Positions 17,538 to 27,569 of a DNA stretch of 64,000 nucleotides are shown in pieces. Made by a program: the position numbers and the translations under genes. The notes under the pieces were generated by a model. It ran no database searches, was not told the DNA's origin, and was given only the letters and a program-made list of their open reading frames with translations. Within the stretch, counting starts at the first letter, position 1. Every line of letters starts with the position of its first letter. The stretch is from Moorella sp. Hama-1. GTDB lineage: Bacteria; Bacillota; DSM-521; Neomoorellales; Neomoorellaceae. The stretch lies in assembly GCF_023734095.1 (NCBI RefSeq), contig NZ_AP024620.1, forward strand, positions 2,600,501 to 2,664,500, given 5' to 3'.

Positions 17538-19079
17538 TTAATGCCGGAAGTGGCGGACGCCGGTAAAGACCATGGCCATACCGGCGGCGTCGGCCGCTTT
17601 GAGGGATTCCTCGTCGCGGATGGAGCCACCGGGCTGGATAATAGCCGTAATGCCGGCTGCGGCTGCCTGTTCCACCGTATCGCCAAAGGGGAAGAAGGCA
17701 TCGGAAGCCAGGACGGCCCCCTTCGCCCGGGCCCCGGCCTGCTCCAGGGCGATGCGCGCCGCCCCCACCCGGTTCATCTGGCCGGCGCCTACCCCCAGGG
17801 TGACACCGTCTTTAGCCACCACGATGGCGTTGGATTTGACGTGCTTGACCACCTGCCAGGCAAAGAGGAGGTCTTCCATTTCCCCGGCTTCAGGTTGACG
17901 GGCGGTTACCACCTGGAGGTGCTCGGGGTCGAGGATATGATAATCCGGCTCCTGGACCAGGAAACCGCCGCTGACAGGCCTTACCTGGTATTCCCGGGTG
18001 CGATAGCCCGCCCTCTCGCCGGCAGCCAGGAGGCGCAGGTTGGGCTTGCTTTTAAGGATCTCCAGGGCCTCCGGGGTAAACTCCGGGGCGATGACCGCCT
18101 CCAGGAAGATCGCTGTCATCTCCCCGGCCAAGGCGGCGTCCACCGGCCGGTTGCAGGCGACGATGCCGCCAAAAGCGGAAACCGGGTCGGCGGCGTAGGC
18201 CAGGCGATAGGCCGCGGCTGGAGTAGTGGCCCGGGCGACCCCGCAGGGGTTGGTATGCTTAATGATGGCTACCACTGGCTCCTTGATGTCACAGGCCAGG
18301 TTCCAGGCGGCATCCAGGTCCATGAGATTGTTATAGGAAAGCTCCTTGCCCTGGAGCTGCCGGGCCCCGGCCAGGCTACCGGGGGGCGGGGCCGGCAGGC
18401 GGTAGAAAGCGGCCCCCTGGTGGGGGTTCTCGCCGTAGCGCAGGTCCTGGACCTTTTCCCCGCTGAGGACGAAGCTGGTTGGGAAGGATTCTTCGTGGAG
18501 AATTAAGCGCTGGAAGTAGGCGGCAATGGCCGCGTCATAAGCGGCGGTATGGGCAAAAGCAGCTGCCGCCAGGCGCCGCCGGGTGGACGGGCCGACGGTG
18601 CCCTGTTCCCGCAACTCGGCCAGCACCTCGCCGTAACTGGCGGGGTCAACGATCACCGCCACCCGCTCGTGGTTTTTAGCCGCCGCCCGCACCATGGCCG
18701 GGCCGCCGATGTCGATATTCTCGATGGCCTCTTCTGGAGTCACGCCGGGCCGGGCGATGGTCTCCCGGAAGGGGTAAAGATTGACCACCACCAGGTCGAT
18801 GGGCCGGATGCCCTGTTCCTGTAGCTGCTCCTGGTGTTCCGGGGTCGGCCGGGCCAGGATGCCGCCGTGGATCCGCGGGTGCAGGGTCTTCACCCGGCCG
18901 TCGAGGATCTCCGGGAAGCCGGTAACAGCCGCCACCTGGGTGACAGGCAGGCCGGCTTCCGTTAAGGTGCGGGCCGTGCCGCCGGTGGAGATTAGCTCCC
19001 AGCCCAGTCCTACCAGGCCCCGGGCGAGTTCCACCAGGCCGGTTTTGTCGGAAACGCTAAGAAGCGCCCTTGGTGCCAT
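17538..19079 (-). CDS. purH: Bifunctional AICAR transformylase / IMP cyclohydrolase
   Basis: The last two steps to IMP in one 513-residue protein. The N-terminal IMP cyclohydrolase domain (1 to about 200) shows [22 protein letters not shown] and [13 protein letters not shown]. The transformylase domain carries [22 protein letters not shown], the [10 protein letters not shown] stretch and the final [15 protein letters not shown]. The ATG is preceded by GGAGGAG, which lies in the edge of an X/R repeat that fills the gap to purN. Confidence 0.97.
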   Translation of the reverse strand: MAPRALLSVSDKTGLVELARGLVGLGWELISTGGTARTLTEAGLPVTQVAAVTGFPEILDGRVKTLHPRIHGGILARPTPEHQEQLQEQGIRPIDLVVVNLYPFRETIARPGVTPEEAIENIDIGGPAMVRAAAKNHERVAVIVDPASYGEVLAELREQGTVGPSTRRRLAAAAFAHTAAYDAAIAAYFQRLILHEESFPTSFVLSGEKVQDLRYGENPHQGAAFYRLPAPPPGSLAGARQLQGKELSYNNLMDLDAAWNLACDIKEPVVAIIKHTNPCGVARATTPAAAYRLAYAADPVSAFGGIVACNRPVDAALAGEMTAIFLEAVIAPEFTPEALEILKSKPNLRLLAAGERAGYRTREYQVRPVSGGFLVQEPDYHILDPEHLQVVTARQPEAGEMEDLLFAWQVVKHVKSNAIVVAKDGVTLGVGAGQMNRVGAARIALEQAGARAKGAVLASDAFFPFGDTVEQAAAAGITAIIQPGGSIRDEESLKAADAAGMAMVFTGVRHFRH

Positions 19080-19090
19080 ATGTAAACAGC

Positions 19091-19223
19091 TCCTCCGAAA
19101 TGAGATGTGTGAGGTGGGAGGTGAGAGGTGGGAGGCTCGTCGAAACTGGCTGCGCCAGTTTCAGATTAAAGCCTTGCCTCTCATTTCTCCCGTTCGCTGG
19201 TGGAGTTTGCCCCCATGAGGGGC
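19091..19223. repeat. X element between purN and purH
   Basis: Begins tcctccgaaatgagatgtgt next to the purH start and contains the perfect hairpin gaaactggc-tgc-gccagtttc. It also has an outer pair gaaatgag / ctcatttc. About 90% alike by eye to the copy upstream of purM. On minus, its last bases CGGAGGAG provide the purH SD. It is joined directly to a truncated R copy. Confidence 0.75.
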
Positions 19224-19517
19224 TCCTCCGAAATGAGATGTGGAGCAAGCTTAGCGCTCAGCCTTCCTCGGCGGCGGGGGTGGCATGATTTATCTCTTTG
19301 AATAACCGCAGCGGGGAGTGGAACTCTTAGTTCCTACACTTACGTTACGATCCCCATCCCGTTCACCGCCGCCTCGGTGCGCCTTCGCTGAGTTTGCTCT
19401 GCGCCTCAAACCAAGTCGCCTTCCGCCTGTAGCCGCCAGCCCCTTCCCTCAGCCTACATTTTCATAGTCCGTGGAGGGGGGCGTTAGCCCCCCATGAGGG
19501 GCTCCTCCATAAATAGG
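19224..19517. repeat. R repeat, copy B (truncated)
   Basis: An R copy in the purN-purH gap. The first 80 bp or so (plus orientation) are missing, and the remnant starts within gagcaagcttagcgctcagc directly after an X-type edge. The inner stem reads ggggagtggaac / gttacgatcccc, so one pair is lost here. The far edge, ggggctcctccataaatagg, abuts the purN stop. Confidence 0.75.
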
Positions 19518-19519
19518 AT

Positions 19520-20137
19520 CTACACTTTCACCATCACCCGGCGGCCCCGGAGTTCCACCCGGCCCTCGGCGATCCATTTGATGACCTGCGGGTAAAGGCG
19601 GTGTTCCTCCGCCAGGATGCGGGCGGCCAGGGCCTCCGGTGTATCGTCGTCCCGGACCGGCACTACCGCCTGGGCGATTATAGGCCCGGTATCGGTGCCG
19701 GCATCGACGAAGTGGACGGTGCAGCCGGAGTATTTAACGCCGTACTCCAGGGCCTGGCGCTGGGCGTTAATCCCCGGAAAGGCCGGCAGCAGGGCCGGGT
19801 GGATGTTGATGACCCGCCCGGGGAATTGGTCCAGGAAATCCTGGCTGAGGAGGCGCATAAAACCGGCCAGAACCACCAGCTCGACGCCCCCTTCCTTTAG
19901 GGCCGCCGCCAGGGCCCGGTCGTAGGCTTGCCGGGAAGGGAAAGGGCCGGGCTCCAGGCTAAGAGCCTTCAGCCCTCGCTGCCGGGCCAGGTCCAGGGCC
20001 CGAGCCTGGGGCCGGTCGCTGATTACCACCTGGATGCGGGCCGGTACCTCCCCGGCCTCGATGGCGTCGGCAATGGCTTCCATATTGCTCCCCCGGCCGG
20101 AGACCAGGATACCGATAGGTAGAGTTGACGCAACCAT
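19520..20137 (-). CDS. purN: Phosphoribosylglycinamide formyltransferase (folate-dependent)
   Basis: Transfers formyl from 10-formyl-THF to GAR. 205 residues from the ATG at 20137, which has GAGGAGGTGAAACC just upstream; the frame extends further into purM but without support. Motifs: ILVSGRGSNMEAI, the catalytic NIHPALLPAFPG (Asn-His) and DAGTDTGPIIAQ (Asp). An acetogen has abundant formyl-THF, consistent with the PurN rather than the PurT route. The gene begins 20 bp after purM. Confidence 0.97.
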   Translation of the reverse strand: MVASTLPIGILVSGRGSNMEAIADAIEAGEVPARIQVVISDRPQARALDLARQRGLKALSLEPGPFPSRQAYDRALAAALKEGGVELVVLAGFMRLLSQDFLDQFPGRVINIHPALLPAFPGINAQRQALEYGVKYSGCTVHFVDAGTDTGPIIAQAVVPVRDDDTPEALAARILAEEHRLYPQVIKWIAEGRVELRGRRVMVKV

Positions 20138-20156
20138 CGGTTTCACCTCCTCTTTA

Positions 20157-21206
20157 TTACAAACCCGGCACAAATTCCACTTCCCGCCCGCCGGGTATAA
20201 CCTCGCCCACGACAAAGACCTTCTCGCCGGAATCCTCCAGCCGGGATTTTACCCGGCCGGCGTCACCAGTCTCAACTACCACCAGCATGCCCAGTCCCAT
20301 ATTGAAGGTGCGGTACATTTCCGCCTCCGGTACCCGGCCGGCGGCCTGGATGAGCCGGAAAACGGGCGGCACCGGCCAGCTGCGCCGGTCCAGGCGCAGG
20401 CTGCAGCCCGGCGGCAGGATCCGGGGCGGGTTTTCAACGAGCCCCCCGCCGGTGATGTGGGCCAGGCCCTTAATCAGCCCTTCTTGCAGTAGGGGCAAAA
20501 TACTGGCTACATAAATCCGCGTCGGTTCCAGGAGCTCTTCCCCCAGGGTGCGGCCCAGTTCCGGCAGTTCCTCCTCCAGGGAATAGCCGGCTTCGGCCAG
20601 TAAAACCCGCCGTACCAGGGAAAAACCATTAGAGTGCAGGCCGCTGGAGGCCAGGCCCAGGACCACCTGCCCCGGCCGGATACCCCGGCCGTCCAGGAGG
20701 TGTTCCCGCCCGACGACGCCCACGGCAAAACCGGCCAGGTCGTATTCGTTCTCCGGGTAAAAGCCCGGCATCTCCGCCGTCTCACCGCCGATGAGGGCGC
20801 AGCCGGCCTGGCGGCATCCCCTAGCCACCCCGGCAACGATTTGGGCCACCTTTTCCGGCACCATCTTTCCCACCGCCAGGTAGTCCAGGAAGAAAAGGGG
20901 CTCGGCGCCCTGGACCAGGATGTCGTTGACGCACATGGCCACGGCATCGATGCCGATGGTGTCGTGGCGGTCCAGGAGAAAGGCGATTTTCAGCTTCGTC
21001 CCTACCCCATCGGTACCCGCCACGAGTACCGGCTGCCGGTAGCGCCCGGGTTCCAGGGCAAAGAGACCGCCGAAACCGCCCAGATCCCCCAGGACACCCG
21101 GACGGTGGGTGCGACGAACGTGCTCCTGCATTAACTCAACAGCACGGTTGCCGGCGGCGATATCCACGCCGGCGGCAGAGTAGGTGAAGCCTTCGCTAGC
21201 CACCAT
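20157..21206 (-). CDS. purM: Phosphoribosylformylglycinamidine cyclo-ligase (AIR synthetase)
   Basis: Closes the imidazole ring to AIR. The true start is ATG at 21206 behind GGAGGAAGATGTA, giving 349 residues, the family size. The longer open frame upstream is translated repeat DNA. Motifs: [42 protein letters not shown] and the C-terminal [15 protein letters not shown]. Its SD is part of the X element lying between it and purF. Confidence 0.97.
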   Translation of the reverse strand: MVASEGFTYSAAGVDIAAGNRAVELMQEHVRRTHRPGVLGDLGGFGGLFALEPGRYRQPVLVAGTDGVGTKLKIAFLLDRHDTIGIDAVAMCVNDILVQGAEPLFFLDYLAVGKMVPEKVAQIVAGVARGCRQAGCALIGGETAEMPGFYPENEYDLAGFAVGVVGREHLLDGRGIRPGQVVLGLASSGLHSNGFSLVRRVLLAEAGYSLEEELPELGRTLGEELLEPTRIYVASILPLLQEGLIKGLAHITGGGLVENPPRILPPGCSLRLDRRSWPVPPVFRLIQAAGRVPEAEMYRTFNMGLGMLVVVETGDAGRVKSRLEDSGEKVFVVGEVIPGGREVEFVPGL

Positions 21207-21213
21207 TACATCT

Positions 21214-21350
21214 TCCTCCGAAATGAGATGTGTGAGGTTGGAGGTGAGAGGTGGGAAGCTTGTCGAAACTGGCTGCGCCAGTTTCAGATTAAAGCCCTGC
21301 CTCTCATTTCTCCCGTTTGCTGGTGGAGACATACCGCCATGTGCGGCTCA
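21214..21350. repeat. X element upstream of purM
   Basis: Starts tcctccgaaatgagatgtgt at the purM SD, with hairpin gaaactggc-tgc-gccagtttc near 21265-21285 and the outer pair gaaatgag / ctcatttc. It ends in ccgccatgtgcggctcatcc, where copy C of R begins. Same orientation and order (X next to the gene start, then R) as in the purN-purH gap. Confidence 0.75.
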
Positions 21351-21727
21351 TCCGAAAATAGATTTCTCCCCAAAATGGTTACAACTTACAGCAACTGCTG
21401 CGGGGCTGGCGGTACAGGCTTCAGGCTCCAGTGGTTCTCGGCGAGCAAACTTGGCGCTCAGCCTTCCTCGGCGGCGGGGGTGGCTTGACTTTATCTCATC
21501 AGAATAAACGCAGCGGGGAGCGGAACTCTTCGTTCCTCAATTTACGTTCCGATCCCCATCCCGTTCACCGCCGCCTCGGTGCGGCTTCGCTGAGTTTGCT
21601 AGCGCCTCGAACCAAGTCGCCTTCCGCCTGTACTCGCCAGCCCTCTACTCAACCAGTATTTTCATATCTTCGTGGCGGGGGCGTCAGCCCCCATGAGGGG
21701 CTCCTCCGAAAAACGGTTCTGCCATTG
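21351..21727. repeat. R repeat, copy C (complete)
   Basis: Full-length R in the purF-purM gap. The edges are tccgaaaatagatttctccc at the left and ctcctccgaaaaacggttct at the right, the latter four bases from the purF stop codon. Inner stem ggggagcggaac / gttccgatcccc is intact. Arms and end hairpin match copy A closely. No coding content is credible in either direction. Confidence 0.8.
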
Positions 21728-21730
21728 TCG

Positions 21731-23170
21731 TTACCCTTCCAGGCTATACTTGGTAGCCTCCTCCGGGGAGGGGATAGGAATGGGGTAGCGGCCGGTAAAG
21801 CAGGCGGCGCAGAATTCCTCCGCCCCCCGTTTTACCGAACTGAAGAGGCCCTCCAGGCTCAGGTAATGGAGGCTGTCGGCGTCGACGTGGCGGCGGATGT
21901 CCTCCAGGGTGTACTGGGCGGCAATGAGCTCCCCCCGGGCGCTGGTATCAATACCGTAATAGCAGGGGTGGAAAACCGGCGGCGAGGCCACCAGCAGGTG
22001 CACCTCCCGTACCCCGGCCTGGCGCAGCATGGCTACGATCCGCCGGCTGGTGGTCCCCCGCACCAGGGAGTCATCAATTATGATTACCCTTTTATCCTTT
22101 AAAATTGGCTTGATGGGATTGAGTTTCAGGCGCACCCCCAGGTCCCGCATCTCCTGGGTGGGCTGGATAAAGGTCCGGCCGACGTAGCGGTTCTTCATCA
22201 ACCCCTCCACAAAGGGCAGGCCGGCCACCTCGGCATAACCGGCGGCGGCGGCAATGCCCGAGTCGGGCACCGGGATGACGGCGTCGGCCGCCACCCGGTA
22301 TTCCCGGGCCAGATTGCGGCCCAGTTCCCGCCGCACCAGGTTGACGGTTTCTCCGTCCAGGGTACTGTCCGGCCGGGCAAAGTAGACGTATTCAAAGATG
22401 CAGTGGGCGCGGTGGGAGGCCCGCGGTCCCTGGAGGGAGCGTACCCCCCGGCCGTCGATGATCACGATCTCTCCTGGTTCCAGATCACGGATAAAATCAG
22501 CCCCCAGGGTGTCCAGGGCGCAAGACTCAGAGGCCAGGACCCAGGCTTCCCCCAGTTTGCCCAGGCACAGGGGCCGGACGCCGTGGGGGTCGCGGACGCC
22601 GATGAGCTGTTCCTCCGTCATGACCACCAGGGAGTAGGCCCCCCGGAGCTCTTCCTGACAGCGGCGGAGGGCGGCCGCAATGGGCTCCCGGCTATGGCGG
22701 GCAATCAAGTTAACGATAATCTCGCTGTCAGTTGAGGACTGGAAGATGGAGCCGCCGGCTCCCAGTTCCCGCCGCAACTCATGGGCGTTGGTCAGGTTGC
22801 CGTTATGGGCGATGGCCACCATGCCCCGCAGGTAGCGGAAGACCAGGGGCTGGGCGTTGACCAGGGAACTGGCGCCGGTGGTGGAGTAGCGGACGTGGCC
22901 GATGGCCAGGTCGCCCTTCAGGATGCGCAGGTTGTCCTCGTTGAAGACCTCCGCCACCAGCCCCATGCCCTTATGGACGGCGATGTGGCGGCCGCCGGCC
23001 ACGGCAATGCCAGCGCTTTCCTGGCCGCGGTGCTGCAGGGCGAAGAGGCCGTAGTAGGTGAGGCGCGCCACGTCCCGGCCCGGGGCGTAGATGCCGAAGA
23101 TACCGCACTCCTCGTGCCAGGGCGTCCCTCCCCTCACCGGGCCATTAAAGCCGGTATGCTCTCCCGCCAT
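21731..23170 (-). CDS. purF: Amidophosphoribosyltransferase
   Basis: First step of purine synthesis: PRPP plus glutamine to phosphoribosylamine. 479 residues. A 21-residue propeptide precedes the catalytic Cys in ECGIFGIY, as in Bacillus-type PurF. The glutaminase domain shows [11 protein letters not shown] and [13 protein letters not shown]; the PRT domain shows [19 protein letters not shown]. Cysteines near the end (CAACF) and centrally fit the Fe-S cluster of this subtype. It overlaps purL by 37 bp. Confidence 0.97.
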   Translation of the reverse strand: MAGEHTGFNGPVRGGTPWHEECGIFGIYAPGRDVARLTYYGLFALQHRGQESAGIAVAGGRHIAVHKGMGLVAEVFNEDNLRILKGDLAIGHVRYSTTGASSLVNAQPLVFRYLRGMVAIAHNGNLTNAHELRRELGAGGSIFQSSTDSEIIVNLIARHSREPIAAALRRCQEELRGAYSLVVMTEEQLIGVRDPHGVRPLCLGKLGEAWVLASESCALDTLGADFIRDLEPGEIVIIDGRGVRSLQGPRASHRAHCIFEYVYFARPDSTLDGETVNLVRRELGRNLAREYRVAADAVIPVPDSGIAAAAGYAEVAGLPFVEGLMKNRYVGRTFIQPTQEMRDLGVRLKLNPIKPILKDKRVIIIDDSLVRGTTSRRIVAMLRQAGVREVHLLVASPPVFHPCYYGIDTSARGELIAAQYTLEDIRRHVDADSLHYLSLEGLFSSVKRGAEEFCAACFTGRYPIPIPSPEEATKYSLEG

Positions 23171-25335
23171 TCTTTCTCCATCTCCCCAAGGCTAAGATTA
23201 ATGAGGTTCCTGCCGTTGACCTGCACGACCAACTCCCGGCCGCCGCAGCGGCCAATGACCGCCGCCGGTACGCCCTGCTCCTGGGCCAGGTCCAGGACCT
23301 TCTCCACCATCACCGGCTCCACCGCCAGCAACACCCGCGACTGGCTTTCACTAAAAAGGAGCCAATCCGGCCGGAGGTCGCCCGTCATTACCACCTCGGC
23401 CCCCAGGCCCCCGGCCAGGGTGCCCTCGGCCAGGGCGACGAGGAGCCCGCCCTCGGCGCAGTCATGGGCGGCCGTCACCAGGCCGGCGGCGATGGCCTCC
23501 CGGACCAGGTTCTGGACGGCCGCCTCCCGCTCCAGATCCAGGGCCGGGGGTTGCCCGGCAACCAGGCCATGGACTACGGCCAGGTATTCACTGCCGCCCA
23601 GCTCCGGGTAAGTCGCTCCCAGCAGGAGCAAAACGTCGCCTTCCCGCCGGAAACCCATGGCGCAGCGCTTTTCTATATCCGGCAGCAGGCCGACCATACC
23701 CACTACGGGCGTGGGATAGATGGCCTCGCCCTCGGTTTCATTATAAAAGCTGACGTTACCCCCGGTGACGGGGGTTTGCAGGACCTCGCAGGCCCGGCTC
23801 ATTCCGGTTACCGCCTGGTAGAACTGCCAGGCCACCTCCGGCTTTTCGGGGTTGCCGAAGTTAAGACAATCGGTGATGGCCAGGGGCCGCGCCCCCACGC
23901 AGGATAAGTTCCGGGCCGCCTCGGCCACGGCGATGGCCCCGCCCCGTTCCGGGTCCAGGTAGCAGTAGCGGCCGTTACCGTCCACCGTCAGGGCCAGGCC
24001 TTTACCGGTTCCCTTGACCCGGAGGATGGCGGCATCGCCCCCGGGCCCGGCCACCGTATCCGTCCGCACCATATAGTCATACTGGCGGTAAACCCATTCT
24101 TTACTGGCCAGGTTCGGCGCCGCCAGCAACTGCAATAGCACCTGGTTATAATCCTCTGGTTCCGGCAGGCGGCTCAGGTCCCTGGACTGGACTTCGTCCA
24201 GGTAGGCCGGCCGGCGGCGTTCCCGTTCATAGAGGGGGCACTCGTCCGTCAGGGCCCGGGCCGGCACCGCGGCCACTACCCGGCCGTTCTCCTTGATACG
24301 CATCAGGCCGTCGCCCGTTACCCGGCCGATAATCACCGCTTCCAGGCCCCAGCGCCGGCAGATAGCCTGGATCCTCCCTTCGGCGCCCTTTTTGGGCACC
24401 AGGAGCATCCGCTCCTGGGACTCCGACAGCATGACCTCATAGGGGGTCATACCCTCTTCCCGCCGCGGCACCAGGCCGATGTCAATCTCCATACCGGTGC
24501 CGGCCCGGGCTGCCATTTCGCAGGAGGAGCTGGTGATCCCGGCGGCGCCCATATCCTGCATGCCGATGATTAAATCTTCTTTAATAATATCCAGGCAGGC
24601 TTCGATGAGAAGCTTTTCCCGGAAGGGGTCGCCCACCTGGACGGAGGGCCGCCGCTCCTCCGAAGCCTCACTCAGTTCCTCGGAAGCGAAGGTGGCGCCG
24701 TGGATGCCGTCCCGGCCGGTGCGGGCACCCACCAGCATGACGCTGTTGCCTACCCCGGCAGCCGTGCCCCGGCGGATATCCTTTTGCTCAATGAGGCCCA
24801 CGGCCATGGCGTTGACCAGGGGGTTACCGGCATAGGAAGGCTCGAAGTAAACCTCCCCGGCCACCGTGGGCAGGCCCAGGCAGTTGCCGTAGAAGGCGAT
24901 GCCCCCGACCACCCCGCTCATGAGGTAGCGGGTGCGGGGGTCGTCCAGGGGCCCGAAGCGTAAAGAGTCCAGGACGGCAATGGGCCTGGCCCCCATGGCA
25001 AAGATGTCGCGGACGATGCCTCCCACCCCGGTGGCCGCCCCCTGGAAGGGTTCGATGGCCGAGGGGTGGTTGTGGCTCTCGATTTTAAAAACAACAGCCT
25101 GGCCATCACCGATATCGACGATGCCGGCGTTCTCCCCCGGCCCCTGGAGGACCCAGGGGGCCTTCGTCGGGAACATCTTTAACACCGGCCGGGAACTTTT
25201 GTAGCCGCAGTGCTCCGACCACATAACGGCGAACATGCCCACTTCTACGTAGTTGGGTTCCCGGCCCAGGATGGTCTTAATCTTCGCAAACTCCGCATCT
25301 GTCAGGCCCATCTGCCGGTATACTTCAGGCTCCAA
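23134..25335 (-). CDS. purL: FGAM synthase subunit PurL (small type)
   Basis: The 733-residue ATP-binding synthase subunit that works with PurQ (glutaminase) and PurS. It makes FGAM from FGAR. Motifs: [56 protein letters not shown] and [15 protein letters not shown]. It overlaps purQ by 11 bp and purF by 37 bp, indicating tight translational coupling among S/Q/L/F products. Confidence 0.97.
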   Translation of the reverse strand: MEPEVYRQMGLTDAEFAKIKTILGREPNYVEVGMFAVMWSEHCGYKSSRPVLKMFPTKAPWVLQGPGENAGIVDIGDGQAVVFKIESHNHPSAIEPFQGAATGVGGIVRDIFAMGARPIAVLDSLRFGPLDDPRTRYLMSGVVGGIAFYGNCLGLPTVAGEVYFEPSYAGNPLVNAMAVGLIEQKDIRRGTAAGVGNSVMLVGARTGRDGIHGATFASEELSEASEERRPSVQVGDPFREKLLIEACLDIIKEDLIIGMQDMGAAGITSSSCEMAARAGTGMEIDIGLVPRREEGMTPYEVMLSESQERMLLVPKKGAEGRIQAICRRWGLEAVIIGRVTGDGLMRIKENGRVVAAVPARALTDECPLYERERRRPAYLDEVQSRDLSRLPEPEDYNQVLLQLLAAPNLASKEWVYRQYDYMVRTDTVAGPGGDAAILRVKGTGKGLALTVDGNGRYCYLDPERGGAIAVAEAARNLSCVGARPLAITDCLNFGNPEKPEVAWQFYQAVTGMSRACEVLQTPVTGGNVSFYNETEGEAIYPTPVVGMVGLLPDIEKRCAMGFRREGDVLLLLGATYPELGGSEYLAVVHGLVAGQPPALDLEREAAVQNLVREAIAAGLVTAAHDCAEGGLLVALAEGTLAGGLGAEVVMTGDLRPDWLLFSESQSRVLLAVEPVMVEKVLDLAQEQGVPAAVIGRCGGRELVVQVNGRNLINLSLGEMEKEWRESIPALMAR

Positions 25336-26035
25336 GGCGCTCCCCCCTCTGCCACCAGTCGATAATAGAAGTGAATAATTCCCGGCCGTCGGTGCCGCCC
25401 AGAAGACCTTCGGCGCAGCGTTCCGGGTGGGGCATCATCCCCAGGATATTGCCCTCGCGGTTAGTAATGCCGGCGATATTGCCCACCGAACCGTTGGGGT
25501 TGGCCGCCGGCGTCACGGCGCCGTCCGGGGTGCAATAGCGCAGGACTACCTGCCGGTTGGCCTCCAGTTCGGCCAGGGTGGCGGCGTCAGCATAGTAATT
25601 ACCCTCCCCGTGGGCAATGGGGACGCGGATGACCTGGCCCTCCCGGAAGCGGTTGGTAAAGGGCGTAACGTTATTCTCAACTTTTAAGTGGGTCCACTGG
25701 CAGCGGAACTGGAGACAATCATTGCGCTGCATGGCCCCGGGTAGCAGCCCGGCCTCCAGGAGGATCTGGAAACCGTTGCAAATCCCCAGGACCAGGCCCC
25801 CGGAGCGGGCGAAATCGATGACCGCCGGCATGATCGGGGCAAAACGGGCGATGGCCCCGGCCCGCAGGTAATCGCCGTAGGAAAAGCCCCCGGGCAGGAC
25901 CAGGCAGTCATACCCCGCCACCCGGGTGTCGCCGTGCCAGAGGTAGTCTACCGACTGGCCCAGGACCCTGCCCAGGGCGTAGTGGACATCCTGATCGCAG
26001 TTGGAGCCGGGAAAGACGATGACGCCAAATTTCAT
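25325..26035 (-). CDS. purQ: FGAM synthase glutaminase subunit PurQ
   Basis: Class I amidotransferase of 236 residues starting at the ATG at 26035 ([16 protein letters not shown]). The nucleophile is in [14 protein letters not shown] and the His-Glu pair is in [11 protein letters not shown]. The SD CGGAGGA, six bases upstream, belongs to the X-type repeat in the purS-purQ gap. The reading frame extends 30 codons further upstream into that repeat without a start that has an SD. Confidence 0.97.
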   Translation of the reverse strand: MKFGVIVFPGSNCDQDVHYALGRVLGQSVDYLWHGDTRVAGYDCLVLPGGFSYGDYLRAGAIARFAPIMPAVIDFARSGGLVLGICNGFQILLEAGLLPGAMQRNDCLQFRCQWTHLKVENNVTPFTNRFREGQVIRVPIAHGEGNYYADAATLAELEANRQVVLRYCTPDGAVTPAANPNGSVGNIAGITNREGNILGMMPHPERCAEGLLGGTDGRELFTSIIDWWQRGERLGA

Positions 26036-26041
26036 GGCTGT

Positions 26042-26205
26042 TCCTCCGTATATGAGATGTGAGAGGTGGGAAGTGAGGGGTGGGAGGCTGGTCGGAACTG
26101 GGCTACGCCAGTTCCACATTTCCAAATGGAAACCCCTCAGGCCTCCAAAATCACCTGGCTCCCGCCGTTTTTAGTATTCGCTGGCGGGACTCAGCCCCCC
26201 CGGGA
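26042..26205. repeat. Diverged X element between purS and purQ
   Basis: Begins tcctccgtatatgagatgtg at the purQ SD and continues with a purine-rich gagaggtgggaagtgagggg stretch. The hairpin is weaker than in the other copies (ggaactgggc-tac-gccagttcc). The distal half differs from other X copies. It ends near the purS stop in a ttcgctggcgggactcagcc stretch that matches the R edge. Confidence 0.65.
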
Positions 26206-26210
26206 GTAAA

Positions 26211-26477
26211 TCAGGCTGTGAATGCGCCGGTAACCTCCTCCAGCGAGTAGCGGTACTCCTCGATTACCGGATTAGCCAGGAGACGCCGGCACATCTCCTC
26301 AACCTGCCGTTCTGCCTCCGCCAGGTCATCCCGGTCCAGTTGCACTTCCAGATACTTACCGACGCGCACCCCAGCAACGTCGGTATAGCCCATAGCTTTA
26401 AGACCCCCTGCCACAGCTTCACCCTGGGGGTCGAGGACGCCGGGCTTCAAGGTGACATGAATCTTGGCCAGTAACAT
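26211..26477 (-). CDS. purS: FGAM synthase subunit PurS
   Basis: An 88-residue ferredoxin-fold subunit bridging PurQ and PurL. Family features: AKIHVTLKPGVLDPQGEAV at the N-terminus, LKAMGYTDVAGVRVGKYLEV in the middle and CRRLLANPVIEEYRYSLEEV at the end. It starts at ATG behind GAAGGAGTATC, where the AAGGAG is the modified edge of R copy D. It lies between two repeat elements. Confidence 0.96.
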   Translation of the reverse strand: MLLAKIHVTLKPGVLDPQGEAVAGGLKAMGYTDVAGVRVGKYLEVQLDRDDLAEAERQVEEMCRRLLANPVIEEYRYSLEEVTGAFTA

Positions 26478-26487
26478 GGGCGATACT

Positions 26488-26828
26488 CCTTCGGAAATAG
26501 ACTTCTACCAAAAATGGTTGCAACTTACAGTAACCGTTGCGGGGCTGGCGGTACAGGTCTCCAGGCTCCGTGGTTCTCGGCGAGCAAACTTGGCGCTCAG
26601 CCTTGCTCGGCGGCGGGGGTGGCATGACTTTATCCCATTGAATAACCGCAGCGGGGAGTGGAACTCTTAGTTCCTCAATTTACGTTCCGATCCCCATCCC
26701 GTTCACCGCCGCCTCACCTCGGCTTCGCTGAGTTTGCTTTTCGCCTCGAACCAAGTCGCCTTCCGCCTGTACTCGCCAGCCCTTGCCTCACCTACATTTT
26801 CATTGTTCGCTGGCGGGGGCGTTAGCCC
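26488..26828. repeat. R repeat, copy D
   Basis: An R copy in the purC-purS gap. The left edge is ttcggaaatagacttctacc, and the right edge, gcgggggcgttagccc, runs up to the purC stop codon. The inner stem reads ggggagtggaac / gttccgatcccc: the C-G pair of copies A and C has become U-G, which keeps the stem. It lacks the final terminal direct repeat. Confidence 0.8.
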
Positions 26829-26829
26829 T

Positions 26830-27546
26830 TTACCAGCACAGTCTCTCCACCCGGCGCAATACTTCCTCGTAGGCGTCTTCGACGCCGCCCAGGTCGCGGC
26901 GGAAGCGGTCCTTGTCCAGTTTTTCGCCGCTGGTACTGTCCCAGAAGCGACAGGTGTCAGGGGAGATCTCGTCCGCCAGGAGGACCCGGCCGTGGTGGAG
27001 ACCAAACTCCAGCTTGAAGTCCACCAGGACCAGGTTGGCTGGTTGCAGGAATCCCGTCAGTAGCTCATTAACCTTCCAGGCGTAGCTTTCCATTTCTTTA
27101 ATCTGAGTATCGGTGGCCAGTTCCAGGGCGGCAATGTGGTAGTTATTAATCATGGGGTCGTGGAGTTCATCGGATTTATAGTAAAACTCCAGCACCGGGC
27201 GCTTGAGGACTGTCCCTTCCTCCAGGCCCAGGCGTTTGGCCAGGCTGCCGGCAGCGATGTTGCGGGCGACGACTTCCACCGGGATGATCTCTACCGCCCG
27301 GACCAGCATCTCCCGGGGGCCGGTCTGCTCGAGAAAGTGGGTGGGAATACCCTGGCCGGCCAGCATCGTAAATAACAGAGCCGACAGCCGGGTGTTGATC
27401 TCTCCCTTGCGGGCGATGGTGCCCTTTTTCAAGCCGTCAAAGGCGGTGGCGTCATCTTTAAATTCCACCAGATAGCAGTCCGGGTCGTCCGTCCGGTAGA
27501 CCCTCTTGGCTTTGCCTTCATATAGTAACTCGCCTTTACCAGGCAT
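26830..27546 (-). CDS. purC: SAICAR synthase
   Basis: Condenses CAIR with aspartate. ATG at 27546 with GGAGAGG six bases upstream gives 238 residues, the family size; a GTG seven codons earlier is less likely. Motifs: [52 protein letters not shown] and [20 protein letters not shown]. It ends in LCW directly against R copy D. Confidence 0.97.
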   Translation of the reverse strand: MPGKGELLYEGKAKRVYRTDDPDCYLVEFKDDATAFDGLKKGTIARKGEINTRLSALLFTMLAGQGIPTHFLEQTGPREMLVRAVEIIPVEVVARNIAAGSLAKRLGLEEGTVLKRPVLEFYYKSDELHDPMINNYHIAALELATDTQIKEMESYAWKVNELLTGFLQPANLVLVDFKLEFGLHHGRVLLADEISPDTCRFWDSTSGEKLDKDRFRRDLGGVEDAYEEVLRRVERLCW

Positions 27547-27569
27547 GTCATTCCTCTCCTTTTCCACAA

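Noticed and set aside
20137-20215. Longer purN (26 extra codons) and similarly extended purM, purQ and purC
   Set aside because: Strong SDs sit directly before the internal ATGs; the extensions translate neighbouring genes or repeats.
19370-21650. R as an IscB/HEARO-type omega RNA
   Set aside because: The size, structure and multi-copy nature are suggestive, but no IscB or TnpB remnant or guide-like flank is visible, and I could not match a consensus from memory.
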